Positions 9,344 to 18,540 of a DNA stretch of 64,000 nucleotides are shown here, one piece after another. Made by a program: the position numbers and the translations under genes. The stretch comes from Deltaproteobacteria bacterium (GTDB lineage Bacteria > Desulfobacterota > Syntrophobacteria > Syntrophobacterales > Syntrophobacteraceae): positions 58,340 through 122,339 of the forward strand of contig JAAYVE010000008.1 in assembly GCA_012517315.1 (NCBI GenBank), read 5' to 3'. The notes below the pieces were generated by a model. It was not told the DNA's origin and ran no database searches. It worked only from the letters and a program-made list of their open reading frames with translations. The number at the start of each line of letters is the position of its first letter. Positions within the stretch are counted from its first letter, which is position 1.

Positions 9344-12043
9344 ATGAAATCTCACAAGAAGCATCTCGCACCCGGGATTCTGATACTGGGAGCCTTTTTG
9401 CTCCTGGTTTTTTCCGCGTTGAGTTATCATGGCACGCGAGAATTCCGCAATCCCGTCGCCTACGCATTTTCCGGCAGTATCCTCTTCGTCTTGGAAAAGG
9501 ACCGAAACACCCTCCTGGAACTCAAGTACGCCTCGGAGGGACCCGCCCTCGAACTGGCCGCATCGTATAGCATCGAGCCAGACGATGCCGAACACTACTA
9601 CATGGTGAGGAAGCTCTTTCCGGCACCTGTCGGCATTGTCGTCCAGAGCTACATCTATCGGAAAGCATCGAGGGAGTTTCTAGGATATCGCTTCTCCCTG
9701 CACACTTCTGCGGGGCGCCCTCCTATCCGCTTGCTCACGGTCATTCTCCAGAATCCCAACGAATACCCTGAAATCACGTATGCCTTTGATTCCATTGGCC
9801 AGCATTATTTCGCCAACAACTGCAAGTACCGCCACAACATCTGGAAAATCCCGCCATCGGGAGGGATCCGGGTGGAGGGGGATCACATCCCCCCCGAAGT
9901 GGAACCGCTCGGCACCATCAACGGTCCTCTGGACCAGTGGGAAGCCATGGCGGTGGGACCGGACGGATCCCTGTTTGTTTCCTCGGCGGCATCGGGAAAG
10001 GTTCACCGCTATTCACCCCAGGGTGAACCATTGCAGGAGATGGGTACGGTAGGGTTCCAGGCGGGCGAACTGTTGGCCCCCGATGAACTCTTTTTCGTGG
10101 GCGGCCCCATCGGTGAGGCTCCTCTCCTGACGGTTGCCAGCGAAGGCAACAGGACGTGGGTGCAATTCAGCGCAGAAGGCGCAACGGCTCGAGTCATTCA
10201 GCCCCTGAAAAACGGCTACCCGTTCGAGGACACGCTGGTGGGCACGTTCCAAATGGACCAGTCGACAGGCAAAGGTTATGCGTTCGATCTGGCCAACAAG
10301 AGCTTCGTGGTCTTCGACGAGGCGTTCCGGGCCTACGGAAGCTACACCATCCGGTCTCCCGGAATGACCGCCGCCCTCGCACTGGCGTCTGCATGCCTCC
10401 TGGGACTGGCCTTCCGCTTTTCCCGGATCCTGAACTTCCTGGGAGCCTTGAGGTTCCCGTTTTTCTTCAAGCTCCTGGTCCTCTTCATTCCGCTTCTTGT
10501 GATCACTACGGAATTCGTGGCCGCAGGCGTCTACGAAATCATGAGGGACGAGGTCAAATCGGAATATCTGAGGCGCTCCGCCAACCTCGCCCATGCCATA
10601 CTGACCAGCCTGCCACTCAGCGACCTGCAGTCCATTCGGGATCCTCAGGACCGGGAAGGTCCGGCTTACGAAAGAATTTATCAGACCGTGTCGCGACTCC
10701 TGGACGTAAAGAGCGCGGAACACTCTCCCAAGTGGATTCTCCACAAGATCGTGGGCAATCACTATTACTTCGGGATCAACGTCTGGCGGGGGGCCATCTT
10801 CGAGCCCTGCGTCGTGCCCAAGGAACGGAGCATGTTTTTTAAGGCCCTCCAGGGGAAAACGCCTCAGCACGGGCAGTTCATGGATGAACAGGGGGAATGG
10901 TTCAGCACCCTCCATCCCGTTTTGGACGACAAGGGAGACGTCGTCTACGTTCTGGAACTCTATCGCTCCGCCGAGGAACTCTATCGGGGGCAAAAGCAGG
11001 TCTCCCGCAGAGTCAGCCAGGTGGTGGGCATCACAGTCGCCATCACCGTCATCCTGATCCTCATCTTTTCTTACTTGTTCACACGTCCCTTGCGCCAACT
11101 GATACGCCGAACGGAGATCGTCCGCAGGGGCGATTTCCAGCTGGGCATCGAGATCCGCTCCCGGGACGAAATGGGAGATTTGGCCCGGGCCTTCGACCGC
11201 ATGGTGGTGGATCTCGACACGTACACCCGGGAACTTGCACGCACAACCGCCCAGAAGGAAAGCATGGAAAGGGAACTGCGGCTGGCAAGGCAACTGCAGC
11301 GCGAAACGCTGCCCAAGCGTTTCCCTCCCTTCCCAGAAGCCCCTCAGGTCGTCATCTATGCGGAAATGGAACCGGCACGCGAAGTGGGCGGGGACTATTA
11401 TGACTTCTTCCTCGTGGACGACTCGCACCTCGGTGTCGTGGTGGCGGACGTCTCGGGGAAGGGGGTTCCGGCAGGTCTTTTCATGATGCGCGTTCGAGCC
11501 ATGCTGAGGGGGAGTGCCGTGGGCAACCTGAGCCCTGCGGACACTCTCTTTCGCATCAACCAGCTCATCGCCTCCGAGAATCCTTCAGCCATGTTTGTGA
11601 CCATGTTCTACTTCATCTGCCACATGGAATCGGGAGAAATCACTTACTGCAACGCGGGGCACAATCGACCTTTTCTCCTGAAAGGGGGAGAGGTGGTCAA
11701 GGTGGGGGAGGACACCGCAGGGGGGAAGGGACTGCCCGTCGGCGTCATGGAGGACGCCCCGTACACGGATGCCCGGCTGCAAATAGGCTGCGACGACGTC
11801 CTCGTCGTCTACACGGATGGGGTCACGGAGGCCTGCAACAAAGACGGTGAACTTTACGGTGAAGACAGACTCGTTGGGAACCTGGCCCCACTCCTGGACC
11901 TTTCACCCGAGCGCATCTGCCTTCAGGTGCTGCATACGGTGCGAACACACCAGGAGGACTCGGGCCAAGCCGACGACATCACCATCTTAGCGTTCAGGCG
12001 GAGGCAACGGGATCCTGCAACTCTTTCATCAGACCACGCATGA
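9344..12043 (+). CDS. membrane SpoIIE/PP2C phosphatase with periplasmic propeller-like sensor
   Basis: About 899 residues. Order of parts: a membrane segment at 6-27, a roughly 300-residue extracytoplasmic region with repeated short motifs (for example MAVGPDGSLFVSSAASGKVHRYSPQG) resembling NHL/beta-propeller blades, two membrane segments (about 341-359 and 373-400), a second extracytoplasmic region of 160 residues, a membrane segment (about 559-580), HAMP, coiled coil, then a PP2C/SpoIIE phosphatase (GGDYYDFFLVDDSHLGVVVADVSGKG and later CDDVLVVYTDGVTEA). It should dephosphorylate the STAS partner encoded upstream. The frame is open to 9158; I chose 9344 because the hydrophobic leader starts there, though no strong ribosome site is seen. 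The ligand is unknown. Confidence 0.85.
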   Translation: MKSHKKHLAPGILILGAFLLLVFSALSYHGTREFRNPVAYAFSGSILFVLEKDRNTLLELKYASEGPALELAASYSIEPDDAEHYYMVRKLFPAPVGIVVQSYIYRKASREFLGYRFSLHTSAGRPPIRLLTVILQNPNEYPEITYAFDSIGQHYFANNCKYRHNIWKIPPSGGIRVEGDHIPPEVEPLGTINGPLDQWEAMAVGPDGSLFVSSAASGKVHRYSPQGEPLQEMGTVGFQAGELLAPDELFFVGGPIGEAPLLTVASEGNRTWVQFSAEGATARVIQPLKNGYPFEDTLVGTFQMDQSTGKGYAFDLANKSFVVFDEAFRAYGSYTIRSPGMTAALALASACLLGLAFRFSRILNFLGALRFPFFFKLLVLFIPLLVITTEFVAAGVYEIMRDEVKSEYLRRSANLAHAILTSLPLSDLQSIRDPQDREGPAYERIYQTVSRLLDVKSAEHSPKWILHKIVGNHYYFGINVWRGAIFEPCVVPKERSMFFKALQGKTPQHGQFMDEQGEWFSTLHPVLDDKGDVVYVLELYRSAEELYRGQKQVSRRVSQVVGITVAITVILILIFSYLFTRPLRQLIRRTEIVRRGDFQLGIEIRSRDEMGDLARAFDRMVVDLDTYTRELARTTAQKESMERELRLARQLQRETLPKRFPPFPEAPQVVIYAEMEPAREVGGDYYDFFLVDDSHLGVVVADVSGKGVPAGLFMMRVRAMLRGSAVGNLSPADTLFRINQLIASENPSAMFVTMFYFICHMESGEITYCNAGHNRPFLLKGGEVVKVGEDTAGGKGLPVGVMEDAPYTDARLQIGCDDVLVVYTDGVTEACNKDGELYGEDRLVGNLAPLLDLSPERICLQVLHTVRTHQEDSGQADDITILAFRRRQRDPATLSSDHA

Positions 12044-12146
12044 AGACATCCGCAGGGACCGACTTCCCCCCCAAAGACCGCCGAAAACAGCGGAGGCCGG
12101 CATCTTCCGGGCTCGCGGCCGACCAGGCGCAGGAACTCCCCCACCC

Positions 12147-12182
12147 CTCCCCCTCCTGCTTTTCCGGATGGAGGGGAGTTTT
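12147..12182 (+). terminator. Probable terminator after the rsb-like operon
   Basis: CTCCCCCTCC (12147-12156) can pair with GGAGGGGAG (12170-12178) with one bulged C, and TTTT follows at 12179-12182. It lies about 100 bases after the phosphatase stop, between it and the convergent kinase gene. Confidence 0.5.
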
Positions 12183-12228
12183 CGGGGGAGGATACTCTCG
12201 AGAATGCCTGGCTCAAGAGCTGCGGAAC

Positions 12229-13935
12229 TCACCGGGAGGGACCGTCTGCGGCCTTCAGAATCTCCTCGATTTTTCCGGAAAGCTCAACCAGGTCGTAAGG
12301 CTTCTGGATGAAGCCGTCGCAGCCGTTTTCCAGCATCTCCTTCACCATGGAATCCGGAGTGTACCCGCTGCACAGGAGGATCTTCTGCCTGGGATTGATC
12401 TGCTTCATGTTTTCACAGGTCTGCCTGCCGTTCATCCCCGGCATGACCATGTCCATGATCACGAGATCCACCTCGTTTCGACTCTCCTTGTAGAGTTCCA
12501 GGGCTTCCCGCCCACCCCTCGCCTGGAGAACCCGGTACCCGAGACTCTTCACCAAATCCACCGAGACACTCAAAACCCTCTCCTCATCATCCACCATGAG
12601 GATGGTGCCCCTGCCCCGGCGAATCGTCTCTTTCCTGCGGGATTTCGCCTTCCCGCAGTCTTTCCGAGAAGCCGGCAGAAAAATCCTGAAGGTTGTTCCC
12701 CTGCCCACCTCCGATTCAAAATCGATGTATCCCCCATGGGCCTTCACAATCCCGAAGACGGAGGCAAGACCGAGGCCGGTCCCCCGCCCGTTCTCCTTTG
12801 TCGTAAAAAAAGGCTCGAAGATGCGTGGTTGGATGGCTGGATCGATGCCCGTACCACCATCCGTAACCTCGATCATCACGTAATCGCCGGGTTTCGGGTC
12901 GAAGGCGCTCCCCTGCATGGCTTCGTGGGTCACGTTGGAGGTCCTGAGGAACAAGTCCCCCCCTTCCGGCATGGCATCGGCGGCATTGATGTAGAGATTC
13001 AGCAAGACCTGCTCCATCTGGCCCTTGTCCAGTTCCACGGAAGCCAGATCCCCCGAAAACTCCTTGCGGATGCGGATGTCTTTTCTTGCCCCACCAAACG
13101 CGTCTGCAGTGTTGCCGATCAACTGATTGAGATCGAGTGCCTTGACTTCGTAGGATCCCTTCCTGGCAAATCCCAGCAGCCGACCCGTGAGTTTTGCGCC
13201 GCTTTTCACCAGGTTGTCCACGCGCTGCAGCGTCTTGAAATGAGGGCTGGACGGCCCGATGCCCAATAGGGCGAGGGTGACATTTCCCTGGATGGCCATG
13301 AGTAGGTTATTGAAATCGTGAGCGATTCCTCCCGCGAGTGTACCCAGGGCCTCCATCCTCTGAATGTCCATGAGCTTGGATTCCAGTTGTTGCTGCCGGG
13401 TCAGGTCAACAAGGGTCAGAACGACCCACGCCCGCTCCCCCAAGTGAACGAGGCGGCTGAAAACCAGCAGGTGCAAAACGCAGCCGTCCTTGAGCCGCAT
13501 GTTCATTTTCACGCCGTCAGCCGGTCCTTGACCTTTGACCTGGAGCATGAAAGCCTTCAGTTCCCCAGCCGAACATAGGGGGGACTTCTCCAGCGTGGCG
13601 CCGAGCAGTTCCCCTCGGGAACAGCGGGTCAACCGGCAAAAGGTGTCGTTGACCTCGAGAAATTCGCCCCGTTGAAAATCCACAACGGCCACAGCATGTG
13701 GGGAAAAATCAAACAAGTTTCGGAACTTGAGCTCGCTTTCCCGCAGCGCTCGCTCCGTTTCACGATGTCTTTTGATCAAAGCCGTCAGCTGGTCGATCTC
13801 TCTCAGGCGTTTCCTGCCGGTTTCTTCGGCGATCTTTTGGTAATAGGCGGCCTTCTGTTGGGCTTCCGCGACGAGGGCACGCAGCGAAACCACCTCTTCC
13901 CGCAAGTCTTCATCCAGTGTTGCCATTTCCTTCAT
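12229..13935 (-). CDS. hybrid sensor histidine kinase (PAS-HisKA-HATPase-receiver)
   Basis: About 568 residues, no membrane segment. An N-terminal coiled coil (about 1-55) precedes a PAS domain (FRNLFDFSPHAVAVVDFQ), a dimerisation/phosphoacceptor helix GTLAGGIAHDFNNLL with His206, an HATPase (VTDGGTGIDPAIQPRIFEPFFTTK) and a C-terminal receiver (ILMVDDEE, phosphoacceptor Asp495 in MDMVMPGMNG). The frame is open upstream inside the previous gene; ATGs at 13935 and 13926 both overlap the FIST gene's end, and I list the longer. No DNA-binding output is present, so phosphate must pass to another protein. Overlap with the FIST gene implies translational coupling and a joint signalling role. Confidence 0.87.
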   Translation of the reverse strand: MKEMATLDEDLREEVVSLRALVAEAQQKAAYYQKIAEETGRKRLREIDQLTALIKRHRETERALRESELKFRNLFDFSPHAVAVVDFQRGEFLEVNDTFCRLTRCSRGELLGATLEKSPLCSAGELKAFMLQVKGQGPADGVKMNMRLKDGCVLHLLVFSRLVHLGERAWVVLTLVDLTRQQQLESKLMDIQRMEALGTLAGGIAHDFNNLLMAIQGNVTLALLGIGPSSPHFKTLQRVDNLVKSGAKLTGRLLGFARKGSYEVKALDLNQLIGNTADAFGGARKDIRIRKEFSGDLASVELDKGQMEQVLLNLYINAADAMPEGGDLFLRTSNVTHEAMQGSAFDPKPGDYVMIEVTDGGTGIDPAIQPRIFEPFFTTKENGRGTGLGLASVFGIVKAHGGYIDFESEVGRGTTFRIFLPASRKDCGKAKSRRKETIRRGRGTILMVDDEERVLSVSVDLVKSLGYRVLQARGGREALELYKESRNEVDLVIMDMVMPGMNGRQTCENMKQINPRQKILLCSGYTPDSMVKEMLENGCDGFIQKPYDLVELSGKIEEILKAADGPSR

Positions 13936-15154
13936 CCCCGGCCAGCACCAGCAAAACTCCAGTCCAGTCGAGGCCTCTGCTCCTGCGGAGGAGTGGAGCG
14001 ATCTCGACTCCCGAATAGAACCCCAAAAGGGGCACTCCGTAACGGTTGAGGCATTCCTGAACCTCCCGCGCCTCTTCTGCGGGAGCATTGCAGCAGGCGG
14101 CGGTTCTTCCCGCACAGTCGATATAAAGGGCGAAAAGAGGGCGTTTCCCATCCCTTCTCACCGCTTCCATCAATTCCTGGGAATTTTTCCTCGCCGATTC
14201 GATCATGGTGGCGTTGTCCCGGATCATGAACTGCACTTCCGCCCCCAAGAGGAGGTCCGGTTCGAAGAGGGAAATCCCGGAGCCATCGGGAAGAATGCCC
14301 GTGATCAGACGGCTCACATAATCGAATTCCCTGGCCGGCCCCCATTTCTCCCCATGGTTGACTCCAAGGGCCAGCAGGTTTACCGGATGCTGCAGGCGCC
14401 ACTGCCGGTTGCCGTAAATCTCGTCAATTCTCTCCACCACCGGCCGGCCGTCCAGTTCAAAAACAGAGGAACCCTCCATTGCCGTGATGACGTGGTATCG
14501 GCCGTCCAGGGGGGTACAGCCGTGCATGACGCGGCAGTAGGGGATGATTTCGCCGCTGAACATCATGCCCACCAGGGCCTGGCTGGAAACCCGGCTTCCA
14601 CAGAACTGCCGAACCGGTCCGAATCCGTAGTCACCCACAAGACCTGCTCCCACGACGGGGATTCTGGGATCGAGCAGTTGCTCGATCCCCTGGAGGACCA
14701 GAGAAGAGGCATTCAAGGAAGGCGGACCGGAAAGGGTCCCGGGGATACGAATTGAATCGTAAAAGATGAGCATGAGGCGGTCGGTGGATTGAGGTTCCAA
14801 ACACCGCACCAGTTGGCTGCCCGCACGCCTCTCATCCAGGTGCAGACCCTCCGACACCTCGAACCGGCAGCAGGAGAATTCCCATTGGAACACGGCCACC
14901 GCCGCCGGATGTCCTTCGTAAGAGAGGAAATGGTTGGTGATGACCCCAATGGCCGATCCCCCCAAAACCGGAACGCCATTTCCCACCAAGGAATGGATTC
15001 CGTGGAGAAACTCCTCATGGTTCAGTTGACCGTGGCAGAAGGCGAGAACACAGTGAGCGTTTGAAACGGCGCCCCTTTCCATGGCCTGCCCCGCGGCCCT
15101 CCTGCCCGACAAGAAAGCATCTTCCGTATTGGAGCAACCAATCCCAACCAACAT
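13910..15154 (-). CDS. FIST sensory-domain protein
   Basis: A 414-residue soluble protein made of FIST-N and FIST-C domains, a sensory module proposed to bind small ligands such as amino acids. Recognisable parts are the Gly-rich FIST-N stretch VPVLGGSAIGVITN, the later PVVGAGLVGDYGFG, and the C-terminal FALYIDCAGRTAAC...VPLLGFYSGVEIAP, typical of FIST-C. It overlaps the kinase gene by up to 26 bases and is transcribed first. Free-standing FIST proteins are often encoded beside histidine kinases, so this is probably the input partner. The ligand is unknown. Confidence 0.82.
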   Translation of the reverse strand: MLVGIGCSNTEDAFLSGRRAAGQAMERGAVSNAHCVLAFCHGQLNHEEFLHGIHSLVGNGVPVLGGSAIGVITNHFLSYEGHPAAVAVFQWEFSCCRFEVSEGLHLDERRAGSQLVRCLEPQSTDRLMLIFYDSIRIPGTLSGPPSLNASSLVLQGIEQLLDPRIPVVGAGLVGDYGFGPVRQFCGSRVSSQALVGMMFSGEIIPYCRVMHGCTPLDGRYHVITAMEGSSVFELDGRPVVERIDEIYGNRQWRLQHPVNLLALGVNHGEKWGPAREFDYVSRLITGILPDGSGISLFEPDLLLGAEVQFMIRDNATMIESARKNSQELMEAVRRDGKRPLFALYIDCAGRTAACCNAPAEEAREVQECLNRYGVPLLGFYSGVEIAPLLRRSRGLDWTGVLLVLAGDEGNGNTG

Positions 15155-15438
15155 GCATCACCCACCGTGGCTCAGCTTCGCACCCGCTTTTCAGCGAGGG
15201 TTTTCCTCCATTGGTTTGGTATGGATGGTGGTGATGTTCCGCGACATTGCCGGTAGAGGCGACTCTTATAGCCCGCATGATCCTTCAAGGGGTAATGCTT
15301 AGCACAGAGGGGACGTCAATGAAAAGATTTTTTTGTGTTGTGATACCAGAGTCTTGCATTATCGAGAGTGCCGCTGCCCTGGAGAACTGAGAGCAGGGTA
15401 AGGCATTCGGGGAAACAAATGGGAAAGCGGCGATTCGG

Positions 15439-16401
15439 TCATTTCCCTGCACCCGACACTTCAATTTCATTGGAGACCACTGCAAGGGGCATCTCGGGGA
15501 ACGGCCGGTTGCAGAAATCGATCTTGAACCGGTATCTGCCGGGCGAGAGCTGCGAAGGCAGAAGGAGGTGCATGAACCGGGAAGTCTTCCGGTCCTCGAC
15601 GGGGAGACAGGGAGATTCCCTGACGATTTCGCCGAGCGTTACAGGCACCGTCGCAACCGTTGCATTTCCGTCCGGATCTAAAACCAAAGAGGCAACAGGC
15701 CTGATTCCAAAACCGAAGTTGCTCACGGACGAAAAGGACAGCCGCACCACATCGCCCGGCCGATAACGGTCATAGTCGGTGGCGAGGTAAATCTTTCGGT
15801 TGTAGTCGCTCTCCCTTGTCCTCGTCTTGGAGGTCGCCGCTTCCCAGAACCTGGGTTTGGCCGAATCCAGGTGAATGATCGCCCCACCGTAGTGGCCGAC
15901 GCCGCAGCAATCCTTGCTCCTGATGATTTCCCAGAGCTTCTTGCCGTCGACTCCTTCTATGCGGAAGTCGATGGCCATCCCGTCCATGTGCTGGCTTGTC
16001 CGGGCGGCGTTGGCGCCGGCTTTCCGGATTCCGTCGTTGTATTCGGGGCTTCGGTAGCCTGACTCCAACTGGATCGCTTCCCCCGGCGCCACCAGGTCGG
16101 AAAAATAATCCAGCATAAAGATGAGACGGGGAGAGACGTGCTCCTCCTTCTCACGGGTGGGAAATCCGAAAACTGCGTCGATGCGGTTGAAACTCTCTTC
16201 GTCCAGAGAACCGTCGGGTCGCAGAAGATTCACGCAGACCTCCTCCCCAGTCCGGACGTTCCTGATTCGGACCGCTCCGTCTCCTGCAAGAAAAAACCGA
16301 CCCGCCTCTATCCCACCCATCCCTTCCCCCGTCAGAGCGAAGAACAGGGCGCTCACAACCGAGACGAAAGCCGCGCAGAAAGGACGTCTCGTCAATTCCA
16401 T
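15439..16401 (-). CDS. secreted DUF882/M15-type peptidase-like protein
   Basis: A 320-residue exported protein with an N-terminal hydrophobic signal (FCAAFVSVVSALFFAL). Residues about 85-195 match the DUF882/YcbK-like M15 family of peptidoglycan-related metallopeptidases: ESGYRSPEYND, SQHMDGMAIDF and GVGHYGG...IHLDS supply the His/Asp ligand set expected for zinc. A C-terminal beta-rich region of about 110 residues is additional to the usual YcbK length. RBS GGGAGAAA is visible. It probably acts on the cell wall in the periplasm. The function of the extra domain is unknown. Confidence 0.78.
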   Translation of the reverse strand: MELTRRPFCAAFVSVVSALFFALTGEGMGGIEAGRFFLAGDGAVRIRNVRTGEEVCVNLLRPDGSLDEESFNRIDAVFGFPTREKEEHVSPRLIFMLDYFSDLVAPGEAIQLESGYRSPEYNDGIRKAGANAARTSQHMDGMAIDFRIEGVDGKKLWEIIRSKDCCGVGHYGGAIIHLDSAKPRFWEAATSKTRTRESDYNRKIYLATDYDRYRPGDVVRLSFSSVSNFGFGIRPVASLVLDPDGNATVATVPVTLGEIVRESPCLPVEDRKTSRFMHLLLPSQLSPGRYRFKIDFCNRPFPEMPLAVVSNEIEVSGAGK

Positions 16402-16452
16402 CGTCGTTTCTCCCTGTGAGAAGGGGACAGGGCGTACAAACGGAGGCCCTTT

Positions 16453-16788
16453 TCACTCCTGGAGGCGTGTGCCGCATTCCGGGCACTTGCCGGGATTGAG
16501 CATCACGCCGAAAAAGTAGCTGTCGTGCCCTCTTAGGAGACTGTTGCACACGGGGCACCTATACTGCAGAAACCCCGTCACCGCCAGAACCAGCCCTGCC
16601 AGCAACTGGGCAAAGGCGGCGGTCTTCCAACCGCGGCCTCCCACGCCCAGAAGTCCTGGGAACAGATCGGCCATCTGCATGAAGATGAGACCCAGAGTGA
16701 ACAGAGCCAGGGCGAACCCGAAATTGTGCAGGAGGCGTTTCCTGCGGCGCTGGAATTCCACGGTCACTTCACGGCCTGAAGGGCGCAT
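16453..16788 (-). CDS. small membrane protein with C-terminal zinc ribbon
   Basis: A 111-residue protein I do not recognise as a named family. It has two hydrophobic segments (about 24-42 and 58-76) and then a CPVCNSLLRG...CPECGTRL zinc-ribbon pair that should be cytoplasmic. The ATG at 16788 follows GGGAG at 7 nt and overlaps the last 20 bases of the GNAT gene, so the two are probably translationally coupled. No function is proposed. Confidence 0.7.
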   Translation of the reverse strand: MRPSGREVTVEFQRRRKRLLHNFGFALALFTLGLIFMQMADLFPGLLGVGGRGWKTAAFAQLLAGLVLAVTGFLQYRCPVCNSLLRGHDSYFFGVMLNPGKCPECGTRLQE

Positions 16789-17359
16789 GGCGAACTCCCG
16801 CTAAGGAACGAGGGGTGATTGAGAGGAAGGATTCCCCTTGGGGTGTCGAGGAGGTGGCTCTCACTTCCTGATTGTACACTTTGAACCCGTTCTTCAGGTA
16901 AAAGCTCAGAGCTCCGGGATGGTCCAGGGTGCAGGTGTGGAGCCAAAGCCTGCGAGGAGCATTTCGCCAGGCCGATTGGACCGCATGGTCAAGAAGGCAT
17001 TTCCCCATTCCCTTTCCAATGGCGGCAGGGACGACGCCGAGATAAGTGAGTTCGATGTCCGGATGGAACCGGAGGTCCATCTCGACGTAACCCAGGGGGC
17101 GCCACCCTTTCAGGAGCAGGTGGATCTCCACCTGGGGGTCCTGGATGATCTTCTTCAACGTCTCGTCATCCATCCGCAAACGGTCGACCCAGGACCACCT
17201 CTCCCCCACCGACCGGTACAGTTTTCTGTAGAACCGAATGGACGGCCTGGGGATTCGCCTGATGACCGTTCCCGGTGGCGCCGCTTGCGGCGTGAGGTCC
17301 CCCGGTTTGCGACACATCTCAAGATAGGTGACGACCATTGTCGACGAACTTGGATCCAT
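16769..17359 (-). CDS. GNAT-family N-acetyltransferase
   Basis: A 196-residue GNAT protein. The acetyl-CoA binding loop is seen as YLGVVPAAIGKGMGKCLLDHAV, preceded by the GYVEMDLRF strand and followed by LWLHTCTLDHPGALSFYLKNGFKVY, the usual C-terminal region. The frame is open to 17551, but ATG 17359 is preceded by AAAGGA at good spacing and begins near the family's N terminus. The acceptor substrate is unknown. It heads a two-gene unit with the small zinc-ribbon protein and is divergent from the amino-acid transporter. Confidence 0.82.
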   Translation of the reverse strand: MDPSSSTMVVTYLEMCRKPGDLTPQAAPPGTVIRRIPRPSIRFYRKLYRSVGERWSWVDRLRMDDETLKKIIQDPQVEIHLLLKGWRPLGYVEMDLRFHPDIELTYLGVVPAAIGKGMGKCLLDHAVQSAWRNAPRRLWLHTCTLDHPGALSFYLKNGFKVYNQEVRATSSTPQGESFLSITPRSLAGVRHAPFRP

Positions 17360-17567
17360 GCGATTCCTTTCGCCCCCGGAAGAACAACCGAACGGCCGCA
17401 CGACACCGCAAAGCCGGGCCGACGCCCAGCCCCCCCTCGACCACCCGGCGCCGCCCATACCTTCACATGCGTTCCCATTCACGGCTACTACAGGCCCTCC
17501 CCTTTTGCAAGGCCTTTCCGGCTGCCTCTCTTCGACTTCCCCCGTTTCCAAGGCCTCGACACTTGCC

Positions 17568-17597
17568 TTGACACCAAAACTCCTTTTGACGTATTAA
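17568..17597 (+). promoter_or_regulatory. Promoter for the amino-acid ABC operon
   Basis: TTGACA at 17568-17573, an 18-bp spacer and TATTAA at 17592-17597, in a locally AT-rich patch about 95 bases before the binding-protein start. Called by motif and position. Confidence 0.5.
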
Positions 17598-17691
17598 AAA
17601 ATGCGTATTCTCATTTCCATCTTATTCTCAATGCTTCAAAGCAGGCGTTCTCCGGTCGCGGCCGATCCCACCCACCAAAAGGAGCAGATCC

Positions 17692-18426
17692 ATGAGGAAA
17701 ACCATCGCCTTCGTTTTCGCGGCACTTTTCATGTTTAGTCAAGCGGCATGGGCGAGAACCATCGTCATCGCCCAGGACGCCACATGGCCTCCCATGGAGT
17801 TTGTGAGCGAAAACAAGGAAATCATCGGGTTCAGCACGGACTTCATGAAAGCGGCGGCCAAGGAGGGCGGCTTCCAGGCCGAGTTCAAGAATGTGGCCTG
17901 GGACGGCATTTTTGCAGGGCTGGATGCAGGCAAGTACGATGCGGTGTGTTCGTCGGTCACCATCACCGACGAAAGAAAGGCCACCATGGATTTCAGCACA
18001 CCGTACTTCAAAGTCCGCCAAGCTTTGGTGGTTCCCAAGGATTCACCCGCCACCAGGATCGAGGACTTGAAGGGAAAGACCGCCGGGGGACAGATCGGCA
18101 CCACGGGATACTTCGCCATCAAGAAGGTCGATGGCGTCAACAGCAAGTCCTATGACGAAATCGGGCTCGCCATGGAGGATCTCTTCAACGGTCGCATCGA
18201 CGGCGTCGTGTGCGATGACCCCGTCGCAGCACAGTACGCTCTGCAAAAACCCGAGTATGCCGCCAAACTCAAAATCGCCGCCGTCCTGGACACTGGGGAC
18301 GAGTACTACGGCGTGGCGGTCAAGAAGGGAAACAAGGAGGTTCTCGACCTGATCAACAAGGGGATCGAGGGGGTGATCACCAAGGGATTGGACAAGGAAC
18401 TGCGCAAGAAATGGATGGGGCAATGA
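17692..18426 (+). CDS. amino-acid ABC transporter substrate-binding protein
   Basis: A 244-residue periplasmic binding protein of the polar amino-acid (HisJ/GlnH/ArtJ, SBP family 3) type. A signal peptide with cleavage expected after AWA (about residue 20) precedes TIVIAQDATWPPMEF. Family motifs include FKNVAWDGIFAGLDAGKYDAVCSS and DFSTPYF. RBS AAAAGGAGC is 8 nt upstream. Permease and ATPase follow on the same strand. The amino acid cannot be decided from sequence. Confidence 0.93.
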   Translation: MRKTIAFVFAALFMFSQAAWARTIVIAQDATWPPMEFVSENKEIIGFSTDFMKAAAKEGGFQAEFKNVAWDGIFAGLDAGKYDAVCSSVTITDERKATMDFSTPYFKVRQALVVPKDSPATRIEDLKGKTAGGQIGTTGYFAIKKVDGVNSKSYDEIGLAMEDLFNGRIDGVVCDDPVAAQYALQKPEYAAKLKIAAVLDTGDEYYGVAVKKGNKEVLDLINKGIEGVITKGLDKELRKKWMGQ

Positions 18427-18540
18427 GGAAGGGAGACCGCCGGGACGGGCGGAGATATCCACCGCTGTGTTTCACCACGCTCTCAGTATGCATCCCGTTG
18501 ACCTTTGAAATCTCCCCGTAAGTCGGCGAAGCGGTCCGGC

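Noticed and set aside
8274..9467. Minus-strand 397-residue frame across the rsb-like genes
   Set aside because: Covers two well-supported plus-strand genes and has no recognisable domain.
12040..13269. Plus-strand 409-residue frame opposite the histidine kinase
   Set aside because: Antisense of HATPase and receiver domains; no motif of its own.
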